The position numbers and the translations under genes are program-made. From Dryocosmus kuriphilus (Eukaryota > Arthropoda > Insecta > Hymenoptera > Cynipidae), in the NCBI GenBank assembly GCA_038277395.1, contig CM076191.1, positions 26,255,373-26,319,372 of the forward strand: a DNA stretch of 64,000 bases. The letters are read 5' to 3'. The notes under the pieces are model-generated. The model ran no database searches. It worked only from the letters and a program-made list of their open reading frames with translations, and was not told the origin of the DNA. Numbering within the stretch: position 1 is the first letter of the stretch; the number at the start of each line of letters is the position of its first letter. Positions 55,103 through 64,000 of this stretch are shown here, piece by piece.

Positions 55103-57649
55103 TTTGAGATTTCTAATGAGAGGAAAATAGATTTGATTAAAAGAATAAATATCTTCTTTTTTACTAATACTATTAGAATTACATTTTATATGTATCATTT
55201 CAGAAATTATTCTTTTATTATAATTAGATTCATGATCAATAATAATAGTGTCCTCCCAATTAAAATTATGATTATAATCAATTTGATGTTTAACTACTAC
55301 ATTTTCAGTATTTTTGTTATTTTTGTGTTCTGAGATCCGTTTTTTAGGGTTCTTTTGGTTTCACCAATGTATGAGGCAGAACAATCACGGCAAGATAATT
55401 TGTATATGAAATTAGTTTGACTCCACTTATCCATAATGTCTTTACCTAGTTTTATGATCGAACCTAGACTTTTTTGTACAGAAGGAATCGTAATAATATT
55501 ATATTGTTTTAAGATCGTTGATAAATGATAAAATTTTCTATTGAAAGGTAAACAGACTTTAGGTACGTGACTGTATAAGGAATTACGTATATATTTATTA
55601 TCATGATCATTTCGATATTTCATTTTGTTTAATCTGATATTAATGTGTTTCTCAATGAAATTAGGTGGATAATCATTCGATAATAAAATTTTTTTAATCT
55701 TAGTCAAATTCATATTGTGAAACTTTTTGTGAGACAATAATATTGATCGATCAACTAAATTGAAAACTATGTTTTTTTTTATATTGAGCAGGATGATTAG
55801 AAAAATAATTGATTGTTCTATTTGATGAAGATGTTTTCTGATACCAATTTGTGATAATATGATTATGATTTCTAATTATTGTCAAATCAAGAAAATTAAT
55901 CTGATTATTATTTTGTAATTCAAAAGTAAATTTTAAGTTGTTGTCATAAGAGCTGAAAATGTTAATGATAGAATCAACGTGTTGCTTTTTAATGCATAAA
56001 ACAGTATCGTCTACATATCGATAATAAAAAATAGGACTGTAATTATGAATAGTTTTGAATTTTGCCAAACAATCAATCTCTAAATCTTCCATTACAATAT
56101 CTGCAAACAATGGTGAAATCGGTGAGCCCATCGGAGTACCGAAGATCTGTTGATAAAATTCGTTGTCGAAACTAAAAAAAGTGTTTTTGAATAAAAATTT
56201 TGTACAAAATAAAATTTCATTAAATGGAATATTACAATTTTTATTAATATCAACACATCTTCTGTCTAGACTATTAAGAACTAAATTACAAGGGACATTT
56301 GTAAATAAAGAACTAACATCAAGTGAAAGAAACACATAATCGTCGTCCAATGTAATATTTTGGAGTTTTTTTTGAAGTTCAAAACTGTTGTTTACGTGTG
56401 ATGTTGGCAATTTTATGCTTTTTTTTAATTCTTCATATATTTTTTTTGCTAAAAAATGTGTAGGACTATTGATAAGAGAAATGATAGGGCGAAGAGGAAT
56501 ATCTTTCTTATGAATTTTAGGGAGCCCATAACATTTTGCTAAAACAGTATCGGTCAAAGTGAGTTCATTGTTGTGGTAATTTCGATTGAGACAATTGTTT
56601 GAATTTAAATTTTTAAGAATTTGGGAAGTATTTTTTTGAAGAGATGTCAAAGGGTTAGTTTTTAATTTTAGGTAAGTAGAATTATCTGATAGAAGAGAAT
56701 GCATTTTTGTAGTATAATCATTTTTTTTTAAGACCCACTGTAATATTGCCTTTATCGGAATTAGTAAAAAAGACATCAGGATTATTTTTTATGAAATTCT
56801 TAGTGGATTTTAGTTTTTTGGCAAATTTTCTGTCTTCCAAAGAAATATGTACTTTTTTTCCCTGAATGAATTGTTGATAGTCTTAGTTACTTTTTCTCTT
56901 ATTTCATTTTTGACGTCATTATTAATATTTAAGTAATGGAGAGTATTTTCTAATTCTTTAATAGTATTGATGATTTCATGTTTGAAAATGTTAGACTGAA
57001 CACTGTGTTTTGAACCTAGAGATATAATGTCAATGACGTCCTTTGGAATCTGAATGTCAGTTAAATTCTTAAACCAGCTATCTTTATTATCAAAGTATTG
57101 ATTTTCTATGTTAGGTAATAAATGTTCAAATTTTTTATTATATAATTCATTTTGTTTTTTAACAACAGATTGGAACTTCATTTCAGAAAATCGGAAAAAT
57201 TCTTGAATCGTGAATACGTCTAAATTGGTATCTAAAATTTGTTTCTTAAGTTTAGAAAGTGATTTTTGTAAAAAATTGAAATGAAAATTAATGTCTTTGA
57301 ACGAAAGATTCAAAAATCTCCAAGAATAATGATGATTTAAATTATTAAAAGATTTATTACAATATTTGCTGTAAAATGAAACACTTATTTTTTGGCGATG
57401 ATTAAAATTTAGAAAATGATACGGAACCAAATCGTTGCTTCTACATTTCAGTAGAAACTGACGTCTCGAAAAGGTTTCAGCCAGATGTATATTAGTGGTA
57501 GACCAATTTTTTAAAATCTTCGTAGTGTCAAATCCGTATTGTTGGTGGATCCTCTTGAAAAAACTTATTTTTGGTGTCGAAAAAGATGTAGGGTCTGTAT
57601 TCGATCCAAGACCCGTATGAGTAATGTGAGAAGGATTGTCGCTCCACAT
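55103..57649 (-). CDS. PLE2 reverse transcriptase / GIY-YIG endonuclease, frameshifted in A-runs
   Basis: ATG 57649 (MWSDNPSH). About 850 codons. N-terminal helical region (FLLKCRSNDLVP, DSWFKNLTDIQIP); RT with YGLPKIHKKDIPLRPI, SLDVSSLFTNVP (motif A), GTPMGSPISPLFAD (motif B) and YYRYVDDTV (motif C, near 56020); connector FIEKHINIRLNKMK; GIY-YIG domain FIYKLSCRDCSASYIGETKRTL near 55380; C-terminal charged tail. Three frame changes, near 56853, 56735 and 55775, each fall in runs of seven to nine A/T, and the plus copy is intact across the third. Mark as possibly intact if these are read errors. Would copy its RNA and nick target DNA. Confidence 0.8.
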
Positions 57650-57708
57650 AATAGTAATATTGTGAATCGTCGATCTTGTAGGAGCCAAAAAAAACAACCA
57701 ATTATACA

Positions 57709-58831
57709 CAAATTTTATTTTGTACAAAATTTGTATTCAAAAACACTTTTTTTAGTTTCGACAACGAATTTTATCAACAGATCTTCGGTACTCCGATGGG
57801 CTCACCGATTTCACCATTGTTTGCAGATATTGTAATGGAAGATTTAGAGATTGATTGTTTGGCAAAATTCAAAACTATTCATAATTACAGTCCTATTTTT
57901 TATTATCGATATGTAGACGATACTGTTTTATGCATTAAAAAGCAACACGTTGATTCTATCATTAACATTTTCAACTCTTATGACAACAACTTAAAATTTA
58001 CTTTTGAATTACAAAATAATAATCAGATTAATTTTCTTGATTTGACAATAATTAGAAATCATAATCATATTATCACAAATTGGTATCAGAAAACATCTTC
58101 ATCAAATAGAACAATCAATTATTTTTCTAATCATCCTGCTCAATATAAAAAAAACATAGTTTTCAATTTAGTTGATCGATCAATATTATTGTCTCACAAA
58201 AAGTTTCACAATATGAATTTGACTAAGATTAAAAAAATTTTATTATCGAATGATTATCCACCTAATTTCATTGAGAAACACATTAATATCAGATTAAACA
58301 AAATGAAATATCGAAATGATCATGATAATAAATATATACGTAATTCCTTATACAGTCACGTACATAAAGTCTGTTTACCTTTCAATAGAAAATTTTATCA
58401 TTTATCAACGATCTTAAAACAATATAATATTATTACGATTCCTTCTGTACAAAAAAGTCTAGATTCGATCATAAAACTAGATAGAGACATTACGGATAAG
58501 TGGAGTCAAACTAATTTGATATACAAATTATCTTGCCGTGATTGTTCTGCCTCATACATTGGTGAAACCAAAAGAACCCTAAAAAAAACGGATCTCAGAA
58601 CACAAAAATAACAAAAATACTGAAAATGTAGTAGTTAAACATCAAATTGATTATAATCATAATTTTAATTGGGAGGACACTATTATTATTGATCATGAAT
58701 CTAATTATAATAAAAGAATAATTTCTGAAATGATACATATAAAATGTAATTCTAATAGTATTAATAAAAAAGAAGATATTTATTCTTTTAATCAAATCTA
58801 TTTTCCTCTCATTAGAAATCTCAAATTTTAA
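57709..58831 (+). pseudogene. PLE2 inverted partner: 5'-truncated RT/GIY-YIG
   Basis: Begins inside RT just before GTPMGSPISPLFAD, continues through YYRYVDDT (57901-57924), the connector and SCRDCSASYIGETKRTL (58531 on). An A8 run at 58581-58588 (A6 in the minus copy) shifts the frame; the correct frame then runs to TAA near 58831. Nearly identical to the minus copy. Confidence 0.8.
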
Positions 58832-59194
58832 TTATTTCAAATTCATAAATGTTGCTTATAAGTATGCTTGACATTCAGTATCATTGTTATTATTGTGTAC
58901 GTCTCTTACTTATAGACCATAATACTACAATGTTTCTTCAGTCGATTTTATACTGTCTCTTCGGACGGTCTCTTATGAGACCTTTTAATTTTAATTTTTA
59001 ACGTGTTAACTTCGTTAACAAGAATTTTATGTTTTTAACATCGCCTTTTATTTAAGGTAAATAATTGTTTTAATTTTGACATAGTTCTAATGTAATTTTA
59101 AAATACTTCTTCCATTGTGTCTGTTAATGTTGTTGGTTTGCTTATTAATTTGGTGTAATGTTTAAAAAATCCTTTTGATTTATTTAAATATAGC

Positions 59195-59225
59195 CTGAAG
59201 AGGTTGACGAATCAGTCAACGAAAC
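59195..59225 (+). ncRNA. Hammerhead-like motif, PLE2 plus copy
   Basis: CTGAAGAG, perfect 6-bp stem gttgac/gtcaac around gaatca, GAAACGTCGC. Core matches C-U-G-A-N-G-A with one extra G before the stem. Confidence 0.45.
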
Positions 59226-59333
59226 GTCGCTTTAAAACACAAAATTGGTTATTTTTTTTGGCTCCTACAAGATCGACGATTCACAATATTGCTATTATGT
59301 GGAGCGACAATCCTTCTCATATTACCTATAGTT

Positions 59334-59689
59334 TTTAAAATCACACTTATCCAAATTCTTCCTATTCGAGGAAATATGAACAAATATTTGGAGGAAGATA
59401 AAAAAAATCACTACTTCACTTTGAAAATACAAGGAAAGTTATTAAATTAATTCTCAAAATATACTTTCAAATCTTTTTTGTTAATGTAAGCAGTTTTATA
59501 CAAAAATAAGAAATGAAGTAAAAGGATTGAAAAAAACTACATTTTATTCACATGATATTTTTTTAACAAAGAATTATCCCAGAAATAAAAATCCGGGTCC
59601 ATAAAATTACTAAGTATGGTTCTTACGTTAAAAGCCAACTGTGAAGTTGTATCAACTCTCGTGCTCGTTTAATGAGTACTTTGCTTCCT
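59334..59689. other. AT-rich spacer
   Basis: No gene recognised. Confidence 0.5.
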
Positions 59690-61970
59690 GGAAGCAAAAA
59701 TGCTATGCTTCCTCATAGAGGAAGCATTTACAGGTCAATCGATTCGTCTCGACACAAGGAATCATTATTTTCCTTACATTAGCCTTGATTTTTGATAATT
59801 TGAAGACTTCTAGTTAAAAAATTAATTGTTTAAAATTACAAAAAAACATAACTTTTTTAATTTTCAATGAAATGCATTAATCTTATAGGTCAATTGATTC
59901 GTCTCAACACAAAGAATCTTTCTTTTTCTTACATCAGCTTTAAATTTTGAGAATTTGAAAACTTATAGTTGAGAAATAAATTTTACAAAAATTACCATAG
60001 TTCATAAAACACGTAAAATTCAATATTTTGATCAACCCTTGTACAAGATTCAAGGTGGTATGGAGTGGAATAAGTCTACCAAATTTCATCAATTTATCTG
60101 TTAGTACGGGAGCGGAGTCACTTTCCGTATGCAGTAAATAAAAAGTGGATGAAAAGTATGCAGTCTTATGTATTTTGACCCGTAAAATCCGAATATTTTC
60201 TTCAGCAAGCTGAAAAAATGGTCCAATTTGTTTAAACAACGATCGTTTAAACACATATGAAAAATTAATTTTTTCTATTCGAAATTTTTTTTTTTCATAT
60301 TCTTTGAGTCATTTTAAAGAGTACCTATGTTGGAGTTTTCTCCATACAACCCTTAGTTTCCGAGAAAAAAATTCCTAAAGTTAGAAAAATCGTGATTTTG
60401 AGCAACTTTAACCTTTTGTTACTCAATAACCATACATTTTTTTAATTCTACAAAGCTTAAAATACTTTTTTGACTTTATACTTAAAAAAAAAATATTTGT
60501 TAATATATTTGATGCCGTGGTCACTAAATAGTGAACGAACCACCGCACGTTTTCTCCGCATGCTGAGCCACTCCGTGTGCAATAAATAAAGAAAGTGGAT
60601 GAAAAGTACGCAGTCTTATGTATTTTGATCCGTAGAATCCGAATATTTTATTCAGCAAGCTTAAAAAATGATACAATTTGTTTAAACAACGATTATTTAA
60701 ACAAATGTAAAAAAATTAATTTTTTCAATCCGAAACCAATTTTCTAAAGTAATTTGGGCAATTTTAATCCGAAAGTGTCTTTTGGTAAAAGTCGAAAAAT
60801 CAATATTTAAAAAGTAATGGACGATTTGTTGCAAATTTACCATTTTAGACCATTTTTATGAGCTTGTTACTTTCTTAAAAATGATTTTTTTCAAACATTC
60901 AAAAACGCATGACTTCTTTGATTCATGTACTACAAAACTGTCAAAAAATCTGATTGGGCTCTCCCTTCTATAGTCATTATTTCGACCAATAAGTAGCGTC
61001 AAGCTGCGCTATTGCACCCATCGCGCGAGTTCCTACCTCCTCGCTATCGCTTGCTTCACGTAGCCAATTGCACTAAATTGTAATTTCGTCTATCCTGATT
61101 AATAAATAAATGACTTAAATAAAAACAAAATGAAATACTTAATATAAATAACGTGATACCTAATTTTTAAGAAATACAAAAACAGTCTTCTTGTGGAAAT
61201 CACATAATTAATTATATTATTGTTCTTCGTCAATTACTTTTTAAATATTCATTTTTAGACTTGCACCAAAAGACACTTCCGATTAAAATTGCCCAAATTA
61301 CGTAAAAAAAATTGGTTTCGGATTGAAAAAATTAATTTTTTACATTTGTTTAAACAATCGTTGTTTAAGCAAATTGTACCATTTTTTCAGCTTGTTAAAC
61401 AAAATATTCGGATTCTACGGGTCAAAATACATAAGACTGCATACTTTTTATCCACTTTTTTTATTAATTGCATACGGAGAGAGGCTCAGCTGCCGGAGAA
61501 AACGCGCGGCGGTTCGTTCACAATTTTATGACTACGGCATGAAATACATTAATAAATCTTTTTCTCCTTTAAAATTATAAAGTAAAAAGAATATTTTAAG
61601 CTTGGTAGAGTTGAAAAAAATGGGTTAAAGTTGCTCGAAACCACGATTTTTCAAACTTTAGGAAATTTTTTCTCGGAAACTATGGGTTCTATGGAGAAAA
61701 CTCAAAGAATACGAATTTTTTTTAGAATATAAAACATTAATTTTTCATATTTGTTTAAGCAATCATTGTTGAAATAAATTGGACCACTTTTTCAGCTTGC
61801 TGAACAAAATATTCCGATTCTACGGGTCAAAATACATAAGACTGCATACTTTTCATCCACCTTTTATTTATTGCATACGGAAAGTGACTCCGCTCTACAC
61901 GAAAAAACATTTTTTTTGAAAATGGATTTTGTCACCACTACAAAGCTTCCTCTATGAGGAAGCAAAATCG
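59690..61970. repeat. Large fold-back repeat with duplicated modules in the arms
   Basis: Arms about 60100-60820 and 61262-61925 are inverse; outer tips share gcttcctcatagaggaagc (about 59711 and 61948). Within the left arm a module of about 190 bp (gtggatgaaaagt...tttaaacaacgat) occurs twice (60145 and 60592), mirrored on the right (61325 and 61770). The centre 60830-61260 is unique. No transposase. Confidence 0.75.
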
Positions 61971-63864
61971 AACAGATGCCATAGATCTGGTAATATTTCT
62001 GTAAAATTTTCAGAACGTGAAAGTAAAATTAAGTATCTGATAAATCTAGAAACCTTTAAAATATGAGAAAAATCAATATAAACTAAAAAGAATATTTTCG
62101 ACTTTCATTGTCTTTTAAATAAGTTTTAATATTTAAATCAATCCGAAAAGGATATCCAGGGAATCATTCACCGAAAATAGCGAAATCATAAAGAGAATTA
62201 TGTCACTTCTGTTGGTAAAAATTAAATGAAATAATGATTTGTCGAAAATATAAATTCTTATCTTTTTTTATGACATCAATTTTTCAAATAATTGCAAGCA
62301 TTATTAATATTACAAACAAGTGTCTATCTTTCTAGCTATACAACCGAAATTTAAAAAAAAAGGTTTGTCTAGAGGCAAAAATGGTCCAGTAGATACGTGC
62401 GAGTTTGGTCAGCCAATAAGTTGGAAGTAACGTATTGAATACAATCGTAATTTGGACATATCGGTGTATCAACTCCATCTGTTCAGACGATCGGATCATC
62501 TGTGCGCATGATTCTAGACAAAACAGAGAATAAGGGAAAACGGGATACGGTAAATGGAAGAAATGGAATAGAGAAACTGCATACATATATGTATGGACTA
62601 TAGTGAGGAATAAATGACGCGAGCAATCCCGCCACGAATAATAATCTAGATTTGAGATGAGTTCCGTTTCGTTCCTCCGAACAAACTCCACATTTCACAT
62701 TTCATATTTCTATTCAAAAAATTATTATGTTGGATTGTTTTGACACCCAACTTTAAAATAAAATTAATCAGAACTAGCAAAGGCAAAAATAAATCAAGAT
62801 CAATGTGTATCAAAATTTCCAAATTGAAAAAAGATAATAAATAAATCGAAAATTAAAACACATAATAATTTAAAAACAGAATATACGACCCACAATAAGC
62901 CTTTAAATAAATTAAATTTTTAAATAAAAAAACAGTAATTACTTGTTAATGTTGTGAGAAATTAAAGATAAAAATGTTGGTGTCTTATTAAACTAAATTG
63001 GCACCACATATAAACTGGAACTTTCATAATTAAAGTATTGTGCACCATAAGTAAACCTCCTTGGTGCAATTACAGGCACGTTGCTCGTTACAAGAAGGAT
63101 ACTTAAACCAAGTATCACCGAGGGAAACTTTGTTTCGCATTTTCACGAAAACGTCAGAAAAACTCCCCCATGTATAACTCAGATGCTCATACCTAAACTT
63201 CAAGCTATGACCCTGAGTTTTAAGCTCGTTCTTAGCGAATAACTTAAGAAGTTTTTACTTCATTATTCAATAAACCACCTACTTTACGCACATGTGAACA
63301 CTCAGCTCACTCATAAGAATAAAATAATCCCAAAGACACTATATTAGACCACCATACCTTATGTATTTTGGCCCGCTGAACACGAATTCGGAAGCGAAAT
63401 CTTTCTATCACGTCAATTTTTTGAGAAAACTGACGTTTTTGGAAATTTGTTTGAAACAACGTAGGGCGCAATCCTGAAATTCTAGAAACTTCTAATAGTG
63501 CTCAAATTAAAGCTTCAACCTTTGTCTTTAAAATTCCTATATCTAAAAAAATGTTCCGGTCGCCTATCTTGAGCGGTAATGGGTTTTGCTGCGCGAGCGC
63601 TCCTGTTCACTACCCGAGCAGCGAAGTGATGAGTGATGAGCCACGGTGGGCTTGAAATGGGTGCAAAACCAAAGTCAACCGAAATGGGATTTTCTTCCTG
63701 ATTTTGATAGTGTGGACCGTCCTGAGTAATTTACAACAAAAATTGAAATCATCGGCGGGGCCGTCTTTTTTTGGGCATTTAAAAGGGGCCCAAACCAGAT
63801 TTACCCAATAAATTCGGTTTTTTTTCTCTTTCTTTTTTCTTTTTTTTTTAGTGAAATAATTTTT
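61971..63864. other. Unclassified DNA, no supported gene
   Basis: Includes an open minus-strand stretch at 62332-62691 with hydrophobic composition, but no motif, codon-use or splice support. 63540-63660 is GC-richer. An A/T-rich polypyrimidine tract lies at about 63819-63850. Confidence 0.45.
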
Positions 63865-64000
63865 ACATTCTAATCTCAATGATGAGGTATTAGTCTTATG
63901 TGAAAACTGACTTTCGCGGATTTCATCAAATCTCCAAGTCTTGAGACCCCCTGAGTGAGAAAAAACGGGTTTTACGACGGTGTCTGTCTATCTGTTGTTG
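63865..64000 (-). repeat. 1.3-kb family, copy K (-), cut by window end
   Basis: acattctaatctcaatgatgagg, ttcgcggatttcatcaaatctcc and tacgacggtgtctgtctatctg match the GATGAGAATGT end of the family, divergent subtype close to copies C, D and J. Confidence 0.8.

Larger units (their letters stand above)
54639..59318 (-). mobile_element. Penelope-like element 2 (PLE2), young inverted dimer
   Basis: Flanked by a 15-bp identical duplication atattacctatagtt (54624-54638, 59319-59333). A full-length minus copy (54639 to about 57708) meets a 5'-truncated plus copy (about 57709-59318). The copies are nearly identical. The right end runs past the terminal repeat into the start of another unit (atgtggagcgacaatcc, as at 57649 in inverse), showing a tandem-like template. 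Confidence 0.9.

Noticed and set aside
62332..62691. Hydrophobic minus-strand frame that could suggest a chemoreceptor fragment
   Set aside because: No receptor motif, no splice structure and an overlapping alternative frame; not supportable.

Overview
The window reads as AT-rich arthropod (probably insect) genomic DNA made almost entirely of transposable elements. No host housekeeping gene, tRNA, rRNA or CRISPR array is visible. The eukaryotic calls rest on a spliced tyrosine-recombinase gene, a Transib transposase, two APE-type LINEs, Penelope-like elements (PLEs), DD41D and mariner DNA transposons, a hAT MITE, and a Maverick/adintovirus-like endogenous virus block. The species is not determinable from sequence alone; an insect is an inference from the element mix.

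Layout. 1-9240: decayed Maverick/adintovirus-like element (capsid-associated protein, PLA2-domain protein, packaging ATPase, several small proteins, chromodomain integrase, long minus-strand gene), interrupted at 4742-7888 by a 5'-truncated R1-like LINE. 9328-11637: broken DD41D IS630/Tc1/mariner element with 375-bp inverted ends. 11640-14830: noncoding block of interleaved direct and inverted repeats. 14955-17850: element carrying a spliced tyrosine recombinase, followed by GC-rich hairpins. 18121-20860: second DD41D element with an intact 353-codon transposase.

21553-38890: one old PLE insertion in which later elements are stacked: a LINE (22111-28298) that contains a probable solo LTR (24057-25314), a Transib (28731-31397), and three copies of an unclassified 1.3-kb repeat, one of which contains a deleted mariner (34321-35291). 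Removing each insert restores the flanking PLE or LINE reading frame, so the order of events can be read directly.

39245-53437 and 63865-64000: further copies of the same 1.3-kb family (11 in all, A-K), here called the TCTGCCCGC/GATGAGAATGT family. Each has a terminal GC hairpin, repeated GC palindromes, four degenerate 154-bp units, a (GAC)n tract and a GATGAGAATGT end. Several lie as convergent pairs, two of them with about 106-112 bp between them. This is the best candidate for something undescribed. Between copies lie a 390-bp palindrome with ribozyme-like motifs (40644-41033), an 800-bp palindrome (43938-44755) and a hAT MITE (44994-45300).

54639-59318: a young PLE inserted as an inverted dimer with a 15-bp target duplication. 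59690-61970: large fold-back repeat. The remainder is AT-rich sequence without recognisable genes. Three unrelated PLE-type repeats share a motif with a perfectly paired but differently sequenced 6-bp stem followed by GAAACGT, which suggests a conserved hammerhead-like RNA.
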